Positions 7,355 to 16,597 of a stretch of DNA of 64,000 nucleotides are shown piece by piece. Position 1 is the stretch's first letter; each line of letters opens with the position of its first letter. The notes under the pieces are model-generated. The model did not search any database, was not told where the DNA came from, and saw only the letters and a list, made by a program, of their open reading frames with translations. The position numbers and the translations under genes were made by a program. The stretch is taken from NCBI RefSeq assembly GCF_004681185.1, contig NZ_SRIF01000013.1, forward strand, positions 1-64,000, read 5' to 3'. The DNA is from Haloarcula amylovorans (GTDB taxonomy: Archaea > Halobacteriota > Halobacteria > Halobacteriales > Haloarculaceae).

Positions 7355-8944
7355 TCACCAGGTTTCGAAGACCGCTTCGAGCAGTTTCCGCTCGCCAGCG
7401 CGGAGGTGCTGGTGGAACGTCGAGGGGCAGATGTCCATCGATTCGGCCAGTTCCTCGCCCGAGACGTCACGGGGCCACTCGAAGAAGCCGCCGAGGTACC
7501 CCTTGCGCAGCGCCGTCAACTGGCGGTTGGTTAGATTGTCTTCGAGCGTGGCGAGAAACGCCTGCCGCGACATCGGCGGTTCGTCGCGGTCACGGACCGA
7601 CAGCAGGTCCGTCCCGGGGTAGACGTCCCGGACGTGTTCGACCACAGCACGGGTCTCGGTGGCGGCCGGGAGCATCACGGTAACGACGGCGTGGTCGGGT
7701 GTCACGACGATGTCACGGGTCTCGGCCCCTCGGTCGGCCAGTAGCGAGATGACGGGTGGGTCCGCGACGGTGAACTCGAACAGCGACATCGACTCCGCCG
7801 TCGAGACGTGTGTGACGGCGCTGACCTGCGGGTGGTCGGCAGCCGTCGCACACACCGTCGAGGGGTCGTCGGTCTCGACGAGGAAGAACATCGCTGACTC
7901 CTCGTCGCCCGCGACGCTGCCGCCGTACTCCAGCCGACAGCCCAGTTCGCGGGCCAGCGAGACGAAGAAGATGTCGTCGTCGCGTATCTGGAGTTCCAGT
8001 TCGGTGAAGTTGTCAGCCCTGAGCAGGCGGCTGGTCTCCGTCGCGTCGATCGCCGTCGAGACCGCCTGTCCGACGGCTCCGAGGACGGCCCGTTCGCGCG
8101 AGTCAAACACGTCGCCTCTGTCGGCATAGACGGTGAGTACGCCGTAGAGTGACTCCCCAGCGACGAGCGGGACGGCCGCCAGCGACTCGACATCCTCGCC
8201 TGCGAGCGTTCGGTGGACAGCGCGTATCTCGCCGGTCTCGACCTGCGTCGACTCGGTTCGGGCGGCGACTGCAACAGGGTCGTCGTCGGCCATCGGGATA
8301 CCGACGTCCGTCTCGCCGTCGGTTCCGTCAGCTGACACCGCCGCTGGACGAAGCGTCTCGTCACGGACATCGAATTCGGCGATCCACGCGAAGCGGTAAG
8401 AATCGACAGTCGCCAGTCGGTCGACGACCGTCTGTTGAATCTCCGAGCGCGACCCCGCGGTCATCACGTCGCCGACGACCGCCGTGATGAGGCCGTCGAG
8501 TCGGTCGACGAGGTGTTCCAGTTTCGAGCGCTCCGCTTGCAACTGCTCACTGCGGCGCTCGGCGTCCAACTCCGCTAGTTTCCGCTGTGTGATATCGACG
8601 TGCGCGACGACGACGCTGCCCGCTTCCTCGGGTGGCAACGGCGCGACGCGCATCATGAACCACTGTTTCTCCTCGGGGGAGTGACACGGATACTCCAGAG
8701 TAAAGAGGTCGCGATCGCCGTCCATGACGTCTTTCAACCCTGCGACGGCCTCGGCGGCGTACTCGTCGGCTTCGACATCCGTCGTCTCGAAGTAGTTCAC
8801 GCCCTGCATGTCGCCGTCGTCCACGCCGGCGAACTCTTGCCAGGCACGGTTCGTCACGAGGATCGTGCCGTCGTCGTCGAGGACGGCGACGTTGATGGGC
8901 AGCGTATCGAGCGTCGAACGCGCGAGTGTCTCTGGTGGCTTCAT
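7355..8944 (-). CDS. Bat-like regulator: PAS, GAF and HTH_10 domains
   Basis: This 529-residue cytoplasmic regulator has a PAS domain at about 10-125 (PINVAVLDDDGTILVTNRAW, NYFETTDVEADEYA), a coiled stretch, a GAF domain at about 150-305 (AVPLVAGESLYGVLTVYAD), a bacterio-opsin-activator-type middle domain, and a C-terminal helix-turn-helix of the bacterio-opsin activator class (LTNRQLTALRKGYLGGFFEW, CPSTFHQHLRAGERKLLEAV). The order matches Bat of Halobacterium, which senses oxygen or light and activates bop, brp and crtB. Here crtB is the next gene downstream. No rhodopsin gene is in the window, so the name Bat would be premature. Confidence 0.85.
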   Translation of the reverse strand: MKPPETLARSTLDTLPINVAVLDDDGTILVTNRAWQEFAGVDDGDMQGVNYFETTDVEADEYAAEAVAGLKDVMDGDRDLFTLEYPCHSPEEKQWFMMRVAPLPPEEAGSVVVAHVDITQRKLAELDAERRSEQLQAERSKLEHLVDRLDGLITAVVGDVMTAGSRSEIQQTVVDRLATVDSYRFAWIAEFDVRDETLRPAAVSADGTDGETDVGIPMADDDPVAVAARTESTQVETGEIRAVHRTLAGEDVESLAAVPLVAGESLYGVLTVYADRGDVFDSRERAVLGAVGQAVSTAIDATETSRLLRADNFTELELQIRDDDIFFVSLARELGCRLEYGGSVAGDEESAMFFLVETDDPSTVCATAADHPQVSAVTHVSTAESMSLFEFTVADPPVISLLADRGAETRDIVVTPDHAVVTVMLPAATETRAVVEHVRDVYPGTDLLSVRDRDEPPMSRQAFLATLEDNLTNRQLTALRKGYLGGFFEWPRDVSGEELAESMDICPSTFHQHLRAGERKLLEAVFETW

Positions 8945-9102
8945 CGCGGTAGATCCGGCACGGATGGGCCGATAGCTGGTGTAATGGCGGCAGGCGAATA
9001 AACGTGTGGACGGCCAGCCCCATCAGATAGGTATCAGAAACGTCCCCCCGAGGAGTTGCCCGGGCGGAAAAATCTATACCGTGGCAGTCGCTATCTCGAG
9101 GT

Positions 9103-9384
9103 ATGTTCGGCTCCCGGACAGACCGGGAGATGGTGACCTGCATCGCCTGCGGGGAACGCCTCTCGCGGTCGGACGCCCGCGAATACGACAAGCACGGCGA
9201 CCGGTGGGAGCGCCGTGATAAGACCTTCGAGTACGTCTGTAAGGCCTGTTTCAGCGAGATGTCTCGCCATCCCAGAGGCGACCTCGAAGCGACGCTCGAC
9301 GCCGCCGGCGCGGGTGAGACCGACCGCGGGACCTTTCTGGAGCAGTTTCGGGAGTTGTCTCGGAGCGGATCGGAACGAGAGTAG
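9103..9384 (+). CDS. Small zinc-binding protein of unknown function
   Basis: The 93-residue protein has two Cys pairs, TCIACGERL near residue 13 and YVCKACFSEM near residue 46, spaced as a zinc ribbon, followed by an acidic helical tail. It resembles conserved haloarchaeal small zinc proteins of unknown role. It sits alone between the divergent Bat-like regulator and the RNB exonuclease, in the same direction as the latter. The ATG is preceded by a spacer with an AAAATCTATACC string at a distance suitable for a leaderless promoter. Confidence 0.7.
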   Translation: MFGSRTDREMVTCIACGERLSRSDAREYDKHGDRWERRDKTFEYVCKACFSEMSRHPRGDLEATLDAAGAGETDRGTFLEQFRELSRSGSERE

Positions 9385-9443
9385 CGAGCGGCCGAAATCC
9401 CCACCCCGACAGTCCTAACTACACCCTGGGCGTAGCCGGGGGC

Positions 9444-10769
9444 ATGACCACCGAAGACGCCCAGTCGGCCGCAGGGACGCCGGAGGGGCAGGGCCCCGTC
9501 GAAATCGACGAAGAAGTCGCCCGCCATCTGGAGAACAAACGTGAGGAACTGTTCGAGAAGTTCGGCATCCGCGACGAGTTCCCGCCGGAAGTCCTCGAAG
9601 AGGCCAAAGCACGCACACAGGACGTGCAAGCCGAGATTCAGGAGGAAGGCGAGGAGCGCCGGGACCTCCGGGACCTGACGACGTGGACGACCGACCCAAT
9701 CGACGCCCAAGACTTCGACGACGCCATCTCCGTCGAGGAGCGCGACGACGAGTACGTCCTGTGGGTCCACATCGCCGACGTGACCCACTACGTCAACCCC
9801 GACACCGCGATGTGGGACGAGGCCGTCGAGCGCGGCAACACCGTCTATCTGCCCGGTTACACCATCCACATGCTCCCGCCAGTGCTCGCGGAGACCGTCT
9901 GCTCGCTGGTCCCCAACGAGGACCGACTGGCCCACACCGTCGAGATGCACCTCGACAAGGAGGACTTGGGCTACGACGAGATCGAGATCTACAAGTCCAT
10001 CATCGAGAGCGACGCCCGTCTGACCTACACCGAGGCCGAGAACTTACTCGACGACCCGGACACCGCCGGGGATCACTTAGAAGACGAAGCCGTCGACCTC
10101 GCCGAGAAGACCCGCGAGGTCTGGGAGTTGGCCGACCGGATGCACGAACAGCGAAAGGAGGAGGGGTCGCTCGTCCTCAACCCCGCGCGGGACCGCGCCC
10201 ACACCATCATCGAGGAGTGCATGCTGAAGGCCAACAAAGCCGTCACCCACGAGCTCATGTGGGGCCGCGGCGTCGAGGCGATGTACCGCGTTCACCCGCA
10301 ACCCAGCCCCGACGAGTGGGACGAGGCATTAGTCGAGATTCAGGAACTCGACGGCGTCTCCATCCCCGGCTCGGCGTGGGACGACCCGCGCAAGGCCGTC
10401 AACGCGACGCTCGAAGACGCCCCACAGCGCCAACTCGATAAGATCCAGTGGGCCGTGATGAAGGTGATGCCCCGCGCGAGGTACATGAACGACCCCTTCG
10501 GCGGCCACCACGCCCTCAACTTCGAGATCTACGGTCACTTCACCTCGCCCATCCGCCGACTCTCCGACCTCATCAACCACTGGATCGTCTACACCAACGA
10601 CGTGCCCGAGGACCTCGTAGCGCTCTGTGACCGGGCCAACGACCGACAGAAGGACGCCGAGCAGTGCGAGCGCGAGTACAAACAGTTCCTCGAAGAAGTG
10701 GGACTGGACCCGTCCGCGGTGAACAACCGCGGCATCGAGATCGTCGACGAGGACGAGGAAGAAGAGTAG
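9444..10769 (+). CDS. rnr: RNB-domain 3'-5' exoribonuclease (RNase R/II family)
   Basis: The 441-residue protein carries the RNB catalytic domain. The four-Asp magnesium site is in TTDPIDAQDFDDAIS (about residues 78-92); VHIADVTHYV and YLPGYTIHMLPPVLAE are further RNB signatures, as is the HFTSPIRRLSDL motif near residue 365. It would degrade single-stranded RNA processively. Unlike bacterial RNase R it lacks clear N-terminal cold-shock and C-terminal S1 domains. This short form is known from halophilic archaea, which lack the exosome and rely on RNase R. The C-terminus ends in an acidic run. Confidence 0.92.
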   Translation: MTTEDAQSAAGTPEGQGPVEIDEEVARHLENKREELFEKFGIRDEFPPEVLEEAKARTQDVQAEIQEEGEERRDLRDLTTWTTDPIDAQDFDDAISVEERDDEYVLWVHIADVTHYVNPDTAMWDEAVERGNTVYLPGYTIHMLPPVLAETVCSLVPNEDRLAHTVEMHLDKEDLGYDEIEIYKSIIESDARLTYTEAENLLDDPDTAGDHLEDEAVDLAEKTREVWELADRMHEQRKEEGSLVLNPARDRAHTIIEECMLKANKAVTHELMWGRGVEAMYRVHPQPSPDEWDEALVEIQELDGVSIPGSAWDDPRKAVNATLEDAPQRQLDKIQWAVMKVMPRARYMNDPFGGHHALNFEIYGHFTSPIRRLSDLINHWIVYTNDVPEDLVALCDRANDRQKDAEQCEREYKQFLEEVGLDPSAVNNRGIEIVDEDEEEE

Positions 10770-10773
10770 CGAA

Positions 10774-11130
10774 TCAAGACGGCGCTTCGTTTTCCGGGAG
10801 ATACTGCTGACTCCACTCCCACAGTTCGTCGATGACCGGCCCGAGGTCGGTGCCAGCGTCGGTCAGTGCGTACTCGACGCGGACGGGTTTCGCGTCGATG
10901 ACATCGCGGCTGACCACGCCGGCGGCCTCCAGGTCGTCGAGCGACTCCGAGAGCACCTTATCGGAGATGCCCTCGACGCATGCTTTGAGGTCGTTGAAGC
11001 CGATGGGGCCTTCTCGCTGAAGAGTGTGGATCAGGATTGGGTGCCACTTCTTCCCCAAGATGGCGGTTGCCCGGCGGAGTTGCTGGCGTTCGCCGGCGCG
11101 TCTCCCCACCCCCTCCCCATCGGAGTCCAT
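10774..11130 (-). CDS. HxlR-family winged-helix transcriptional regulator
   Basis: The 118-residue protein has the HxlR fold: TAILGKKWHPILIHTLQ (start of the helix-turn-helix), GFNDLKACVEGISDKVLSES (recognition region) and PVRVEYALTDAG (wing). It is divergent from the ABC exporter operon, starting 92 nt from the ATPase start, so control of that exporter is plausible. I chose the ATG at MDSDGEG; two upstream in-frame ATGs would extend across an AACATATA string that looks like a promoter element. The C-terminus abuts the exonuclease gene tail to tail with 4 nt between stops. Confidence 0.85.
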   Translation of the reverse strand: MDSDGEGVGRRAGERQQLRRATAILGKKWHPILIHTLQREGPIGFNDLKACVEGISDKVLSESLDDLEAAGVVSRDVIDAKPVRVEYALTDAGTDLGPVIDELWEWSQQYLPENEAPS

Positions 11131-11222
11131 GCTTTCGCGTTCAGGTGGGCCGAACATATAGGTACTGGCAGTCCCGAGGCGAGTGGACAAGACCTATTGA
11201 GCAGTCGGTCGGCATCGGAAAT

Positions 11223-11972
11223 ATGTGCCCTCCACCAGCGATCTCCACAGAGAACCTGACCAAACGCTACGGCAACGCCGTCGCCGTCAGTGACCTCGAC
11301 CTCACCGTCGAATCCGGCGAGGTGTTCGGCTTCCTCGGTCCCAACGGAGCTGGCAAGACCTCGACCATCCGCATCCTGACAACGCTGACCGAACCCACTT
11401 CTGGGACGGCGCACGTCGCCGGCCACTCGGTGAACGACCGTGCCAGCGTCGTCGAACACATCGGCGTCCTCCCCGAGGACCCGCCGCTGTACGAGGAGCT
11501 CACCGGCCGCGAGCAACTGGAGTACATCGCGGGGTTGCGCGGCTACGAAGACTGGGACCGCGTCGAATCCCTCCTCGAACGGTTCGACCTCGCCGCGGAC
11601 GCCGACCGCCGCGTCGGGACGTACTCGAAGGGGATGAAACAGAAGGTCGGCCTCGTCCAGGCGCTGTTGCACGAACCCGAGGTGCTCTTTCTGGACGAAC
11701 CGACGAGCGGCCTCGACCCGCGGGCGGCCCGGACGGTGCGTGACACCATCAGCGAGGTCGCCGCGGCCGACACCACCGTCTTCCTCTCGACGCATATTCT
11801 CCCGGTCGTCGAGGAACTGGCCGACACCGTCGGCGTGCTCTACGACGGCGACCTCGTCGCCGAAGGTGCACCCGCCGACCTGACCGACGACGTCGAGGCT
11901 GGCAGCACGCTCGAAGACGTGTTCCTCGACGTGACGAGCGAGCACGAGCACGAGCAATCGGCGGAACGATGA
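11223..11972 (+). CDS. ABC exporter ATP-binding protein
   Basis: The 249-residue ATPase has a Walker A GPNGAGKTS near residue 40, a signature YSKGMKQKVGL near residue 135, a Walker B LFLDEPTSGLDP near 155 and the H-loop STHILPVVEEL. It resembles CcmA/NatA/DrrA-type subunits that pair with ABC-2 permeases. The next gene, overlapping by 4 nt (ATGA), encodes the membrane partner, but that frame is broken. The HxlR regulator gene is divergent. The ATG follows AAAT with an AT-rich AACATATAGG string about 65 nt upstream. Confidence 0.88.
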   Translation: MCPPPAISTENLTKRYGNAVAVSDLDLTVESGEVFGFLGPNGAGKTSTIRILTTLTEPTSGTAHVAGHSVNDRASVVEHIGVLPEDPPLYEELTGREQLEYIAGLRGYEDWDRVESLLERFDLAADADRRVGTYSKGMKQKVGLVQALLHEPEVLFLDEPTSGLDPRAARTVRDTISEVAAADTTVFLSTHILPVVEELADTVGVLYDGDLVAEGAPADLTDDVEAGSTLEDVFLDVTSEHEHEQSAER

Positions 11973-13587
11973 CTCGGCCGAACGCCCGTCGCGTCCGACT
12001 CGTCGCTCGCACCGAACTGCGCCGCACGTGGCGCAATCTCCGCGACAGCACCCGCGGCGTCGTCATGCTGCTCGGTGGCGGGCTCATGATTCCCCTGTAT
12101 AGCCTCGGTATCGGCGCGTCGCACACTTCGGCGCGAGTGCGCTCGCAGAAACCGACATACAGCAGCTACGCTCGGCCGCACTGAGCGTGCTGGCGATGTT
12201 GCTGGCGCTCGTCGTCTTCGTCGAACTCCAGCGCTCGGCAAAGCAGATCGGTGAACCCGACGGACTCGACGGTCTGCTGACCACGATCCCCTACACCGAC
12301 GTACTCGCAGGGGTCCTCACTGCCGAGTTCGGGAGAATACTCGGTGCGCTCGGGGCCCCACTGCTCGCACTCGCCGTCGGACTGACGGTCGGGACCGGCC
12401 ACCCGCTCGTCTTCCCGGTGGTCCTGCTGACGACGCTACTCGTGACCGCGCTGGGCACGCTCCTCGGCTACGCCGGTGGGCTGGCGGTGAAGCTCGCCGC
12501 CGCTCGCTCGGAATTCGTCGCCCGGCACCGTGCCAGTATCGGCTCCGTCGCCTCGATGGGCCTCGTTATCGGCTGGATCGGCCTCTCGACGGTATCGTCC
12601 GTCCAACAGTCGGTGCTCCGAGCAGTCACGCACTCGCCGCTCGTCTGGATTTCCGACGTCGTCCTCATCGCGTTGCCGAACGTTTCGGCCGCCCCGCTCG
12701 CAGCGGCCGGCGGCGGGGCGCTCCTCCTCGGGAGCGTCGTCGCTGCCGCCGTCGGGACCAGATGGCTCGCCCGAGCAGTCTGGTACGTCGATCCCGTACA
12801 ACCGGACCACGATTTCGACGCGGACGAGCGGACACTCTCCGACCGCCTCCTCACCGGACGCGTCTCGACGGCGACCCGCGTGGTCGCCCAGAAGTCCTGG
12901 CTCCGAGCGAAGCGCTCGCCGTTCACCGTCCAGTTCGCCGTCGCGCCGCTCTTCCTGCTCGTCTATCAGGGTCAGTTCCTGCTGACCGGTGGCCCGGCCC
13001 CGGTGACGCTCCCGCTGACGGCGGGACTGGCCAGTGCGTCGGCGTTCGGCGCGGCGTTCACGCTCAACCCGCTCGGCGGCGAGGAGCGCGTCCTCCCGCT
13101 GACGTTGACTGCGGACGTCTCCGGCCGGGAGTTCCTCACGGGGCTCGTTCTCGCAGGTATCCTCCCGGGCCTCCCCGTGACGATGGCTCTGGTCGGGAGT
13201 CTCGGCGTCGTCGCCGGACTCGACCCGACCGCGCTCGGCACCGTCCTCGCTACGGCGTTCGTCACGACGCTCGCCGCCCCCGCGATCGCCGCCGGAACAG
13301 GCATCGTCTTTCCGAAGTTCGAGACCTCGTCGGTTCACGGCCGCGAGGTGACCGTCCCCAGCAGTTGGGCATTCCTGTCGTACTTCGTCCTCCTCGCCGT
13401 TGCCGTCCTCCCGGCGAGTGTGGCGTTTCTGTTCGCCGTCGATCCGCCCTTCTCGGTTTCCCTCCCCGTGAACACGGCACTCTTGCTCGGCGTCGGCTTC
13501 GGCGTCACCGTCGTTCTCCTCGGTGCCATCGGCGGCCTCAGCTACCGCTACGCCGCGACCCGCGTCGCCACCTACCGTCTCCCCTAA
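11969..13587 (+). pseudogene. ABC-2-type exporter permease disrupted by a single-base frameshift
   Basis: The gene begins with an ATG overlapping the ATPase stop and reads MTRPNARRVRLVARTELRRT through GLMIPLYSLGIGA, then meets a stop at 12182-12184. The continuation is in another frame: AHFGASALAETDIQQLRSAA then LSVLAMLLALVVFVELQRSA, open to 13587 with about a dozen hydrophobic segments. Adding one base near 12116-12121 would join both parts into a protein of about 540 residues. The membrane part is otherwise intact, so this is a recent mutation, a sequencing or assembly error, or rarely recoding. If real, the exporter is probably inactive unless the second part starts at GTG 12187. Confidence 0.8.
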
Positions 13588-13593
13588 CCCGGC

Positions 13594-14211
13594 TCAACAG
13601 ATCGGTTTCGGATCCAGCCCCATCTCGGTCAGCGTCTCAGCGTACTCCTCGTACGCGACGTCGATCGCTTCGATAGCCGCGTCTCGGGCCGTCTCGCACC
13701 CCTCGTCGTCGAGTTCCGCGAGCGCGTCTCGTGCCGGGTCGAGATCACTCGCGTCGGCGCGTATCTCTCGGAACGTGTCGGCACTGTTCTCGTCGGCTTC
13801 GTTGACGAAGAAGCTCACAACCTGCAGATAGAATCGGTCGGCGACGAGCGGGGCCGCCACGAGTCCTGCACCGACCCGAGCGGCCGGCCCCTGGACTGTT
13901 TTGAGGTGCGTCGAGAGCGCGTCCACCTCATCCGCCGTTCCGACCTCTGACACGGTGTCGATACGGTCAGCCCGCTCGGTCGCCTTCGAAGTCGCGTCGG
14001 CGAAGCGGTCCCCGACCGAGCCTTCGCTCTCATCGGCCCACGTGGCCAGCGCGCTCGCTCTCCCACGTTCGCGTGCGATCGCAGCCTCGCGGACAGCATC
14101 GCTCGTCAGATTTGCGCCCGTCACCGCGACGAGCAGCTTGTCCGATCCAAGCCGTTCCAGTTCGCTCGCGCTCGCCTCTCGCACCGCATCGAGTGTGTCG
14201 ACCGCGTCCAT
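13594..14211 (-). CDS. Conserved haloarchaeal hypothetical protein, helical
   Basis: I do not recognise this 205-residue acidic protein. It is rich in Ala, Asp and Glu with predicted helices throughout (LDAVREASASELERLGSDKL, RGRASALATWADES) and no membrane segment or signal peptide. The C-terminus is TEMGLDPKPIC, with a Cys as the last residue. It is transcribed towards the exporter operon and divergent from the rhodanese gene. Residues 115-145 (GAGLVAAPLVADRFYLQVVS) are more hydrophobic and may be a buried helix. Confidence 0.6.
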   Translation of the reverse strand: MDAVDTLDAVREASASELERLGSDKLLVAVTGANLTSDAVREAAIARERGRASALATWADESEGSVGDRFADATSKATERADRIDTVSEVGTADEVDALSTHLKTVQGPAARVGAGLVAAPLVADRFYLQVVSFFVNEADENSADTFREIRADASDLDPARDALAELDDEGCETARDAAIEAIDVAYEEYAETLTEMGLDPKPIC

Positions 14212-14281
14212 ACCGTCGAGAGGGGCGCTCGGCGCATAGAACCTCCGCCCGATTTATCGCCCGGCGGCACCTAGCTCGCGT

Positions 14282-15457
14282 ATGGCTGAGGAGCACCCCG
14301 ACCCGCCGGCCGACCACCCGTCGCTGTCGGCGGCCGACCTAAAACGCCGCCTCGACGCCGGCGACCCCGTCCGCCTGCTGGACGTTCGTGACCGCGACGA
14401 GTTCGAGCAGTGGCACGTCGACGGCCCGTCGGTCACCGCGACGCAACTCCCGTTCAACAAGTTCCTGCAGGCGAAAGTGACCGACGGCGTGGCGGACCTC
14501 GCCACGGAGATTGCCGGCGACGGCCCCGTCACGGTCGTCTGCGCCCGCGGCGAGGCGAGTGCGTTCGTCGCCGGTCTCCTGACCGACCACGGTTTCGACG
14601 CCCGCAACCTCGCCGATGGGATGGAAGGCTGGGCCCGCCTCTACGAGAGTCACGAGATTCCCTGCGACGACGCTACCGTCCTTCAGTACCAGCGTCCCTC
14701 GTCGGGCTGCCTCTCGTATCTGGTGGTCAGCGACGGCGACGCCGCCGTCGTCGACCCGCTCCGGGCCTTTGTCGACCGCTACACTGCCGACGCCGCCGAC
14801 CGCGACGCCACGCTCCGCTACGCCGTCGACACCCACGTCCACGCCGACCACGTCAGCGGTCTCCGCAAACTCGCTGTCGACCACGGCGTCGAACCGATGT
14901 TGCCTACTCGCGCTGCCGACCGCGGCGTTGCCTTCACCGTAACCGAACTCGACGACAGTGCTGCGATTGCCGTCGGGTCGGCGACGCTCGCCGCGGTCCC
15001 CCTGCCCGGCCACACAACCGGCATGACTGGCTTCGCCGTCGGCGACATCCTCCTCACCGGCGACAGCGTCTTCGTCGAGAGCGTCGCCCGGCCTGACCTC
15101 GAATCTGATGCCGACGGGACCCGCGACCTCGCGCGCTCGCTGTACGAGACGCTGACCCAGCGACTCGCCGATGTCCCCGACGAGACGCTCGTCGCGCCGG
15201 GGCACTACTCCGAGAGCACCAAACGCGCCGACGATGGGACGTATACCGCCCGCTTAGGAGATATTCGTGAACACCTCCCCGCTTTCGAGATGGACCGCAA
15301 AACGTTCGTCGAGCGCATCTGTGCCGACATCCCGCCGCGGCCGGCCAACTTCGAGCGCATCGTCGCCATCAACCTCGGGACCGACGACGCCGACGCGGAC
15401 ACCGCTTTCGAACTCGAACTCGGTCCCAACAACTGCGCGGTCGCGCCGATGGACTAA
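14282..15457 (+). CDS. Rhodanese/metallo-beta-lactamase fusion, probable sulfur-handling hydrolase
   Basis: A 391-residue two-domain protein. The N-terminal rhodanese domain (residues 15-125) has LLDVRDRDEFEQWHVDG and a catalytic-loop cysteine in VVCARGEAS. The C-terminal metallo-beta-lactamase domain (about 135-345) has the metal motif THVHADHVSGLRKL, a second His in PLPGHTTGMTGF, an Asp in LTGDSVFVESVARPDL and a last His in VAPGHYSES. This domain pairing is seen in persulfide dioxygenase (ETHE1/Blh)-related proteins, so oxidation of protein or low-molecular-weight persulfides is likely. The domain order is reversed relative to many ETHE1-rhodanese fusions. It overlaps the convergent small winged-helix gene by 4 nt. 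Confidence 0.85.
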   Translation: MAEEHPDPPADHPSLSAADLKRRLDAGDPVRLLDVRDRDEFEQWHVDGPSVTATQLPFNKFLQAKVTDGVADLATEIAGDGPVTVVCARGEASAFVAGLLTDHGFDARNLADGMEGWARLYESHEIPCDDATVLQYQRPSSGCLSYLVVSDGDAAVVDPLRAFVDRYTADAADRDATLRYAVDTHVHADHVSGLRKLAVDHGVEPMLPTRAADRGVAFTVTELDDSAAIAVGSATLAAVPLPGHTTGMTGFAVGDILLTGDSVFVESVARPDLESDADGTRDLARSLYETLTQRLADVPDETLVAPGHYSESTKRADDGTYTARLGDIREHLPAFEMDRKTFVERICADIPPRPANFERIVAINLGTDDADADTAFELELGPNNCAVAPMD

Positions 15458-15747
15458 AACGGGAGCCGCCGGCGAAGCTGTTCGAACAGCGAGGTCTCCT
15501 CCTCCGTCTCCGCTGGCCCGACGACATCCTCGTCGGGTAAGATGACCGTCCGCTCGCCGTTGTCTTCGACCTCGATGAGGTCGTCCTCTTTGAGTGCCGA
15601 AAGCGCCCCCTCGATCTGGTCGATGGTCACCTCCGCCCGCGACCGAATCTCGAACACCGTCATCCCCTCCTCGTGGCGGTCCGCGAGCGCGTCGAGCACC
15701 GCAACCTCCGTCTCGTCCCGGTCACGGTACTCGGGCTTCGCTCTCAT
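15454..15747 (-). CDS. Small winged-helix domain protein
   Basis: The 97-residue protein begins MRAKPEYRDRDETEV and contains a winged helix (AVLDALADRHEEGMTVFEIR, VTIDQIEGALSALKEDDLIE), then an acidic linker and a basic tail (FEQLRRRLPF). It resembles a conserved haloarchaeal uncharacterised family. It could be a transcriptional regulator, but it lacks an effector domain and has no obvious partner. I chose the second ATG because the family-like sequence starts there; the first would add 14 residues. Its tail overlaps the convergent rhodanese gene. Confidence 0.7.
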   Translation of the reverse strand: MRAKPEYRDRDETEVAVLDALADRHEEGMTVFEIRSRAEVTIDQIEGALSALKEDDLIEVEDNGERTVILPDEDVVGPAETEEETSLFEQLRRRLPF

Positions 15748-15819
15748 ATCCCCCTCTATACCCGGATGGCTCTTGGGTCTGTCCCTCATCGGCCCAAGCG
15801 ACAGCCCGTCCAGCGAGCG

Positions 15820-16539
15820 TTACGATGGCTCTGCTTCTGTTGTGGAGGGAGTGTAATGCGGCGACCCCGGTCCGTATTCCAAGGTCCGGAGGAACTCTGC
15901 CCAGTAGCGAATCCCGCTCCACTCCTCGCTGAGGAACTTGTTCGCCATCGACTCGTTGACGTATGTCGTCCGATACAGTTCGCCATCGCGTTCGAGGACA
16001 GCGCGATGGTTCACTCGTTCCGGGACGTAGCTTTCGTCGACGGATTCGAACGTATCTGTTCGGTAATCTTCGACGAGGAACGCATAGATCCGTATTAGCG
16101 AGAAATCTTGCATTTCTAAATTCTCTAAGTCAAGAAGATACGTTATCGTGACACTCTCATTCGACGGATCAACAGAACTGTCGATAACGGAGACATTCCT
16201 ATCTCCCAGAGCACCGCTGTAACTCCAAACGAACGTTTCATACTTTTGATACTGAGCCGGTTTTTCAGTCGATAGATTGGCAGACGAACTAGGAGTGGCA
16301 GTAGCAGTCGGTTTTTCTTCAGGAGTATCAGTAGGTGCTTGAGTTGAGCCCGGTCCGACTGATGCTGTCGACACTGGTTTATCACTTCCCTCAGGCGTTG
16401 GTTGAATTGAGTCTCGGTCTGTAGGAGTGTCTGAATTCAAGCCGGTATCGAAGGCACTACAGCCAGCGCTCACTAGAAGAAGAGTGATGACGGCTATCTT
16501 CCAGAAACTCCGTAGTATATTTTTTGAGCTATCCATCAC
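15820..16539 (-). CDS. Putative lipoprotein of unknown function
   Basis: The 239-residue protein has a Sec-type signal peptide with lipobox (FWKIAVITLLLVSAGC, Cys27), not the Tat type usual in haloarchaea. A Thr/Pro/Ser-rich stalk (TPTDRDSIQPTPEG, PTDTPEEKPTATATPSSS) follows, then a small globular domain of about 140 residues (ETFVWSYSGALGDRNVSVID) I do not recognise. GC content and codon use are clearly lower than in neighbouring genes, suggesting acquisition from elsewhere. It precedes the low-GC part of the next surface protein gene's 3' end. Confidence 0.65.
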   Translation of the reverse strand: MMDSSKNILRSFWKIAVITLLLVSAGCSAFDTGLNSDTPTDRDSIQPTPEGSDKPVSTASVGPGSTQAPTDTPEEKPTATATPSSSANLSTEKPAQYQKYETFVWSYSGALGDRNVSVIDSSVDPSNESVTITYLLDLENLEMQDFSLIRIYAFLVEDYRTDTFESVDESYVPERVNHRAVLERDGELYRTTYVNESMANKFLSEEWSGIRYWAEFLRTLEYGPGSPHYTPSTTEAEPS

Positions 16540-16597
16540 CTAAGCCACCCTGGCACCATACTTTTCATCCATTTTCTATCACTATATTAGTATTTGT

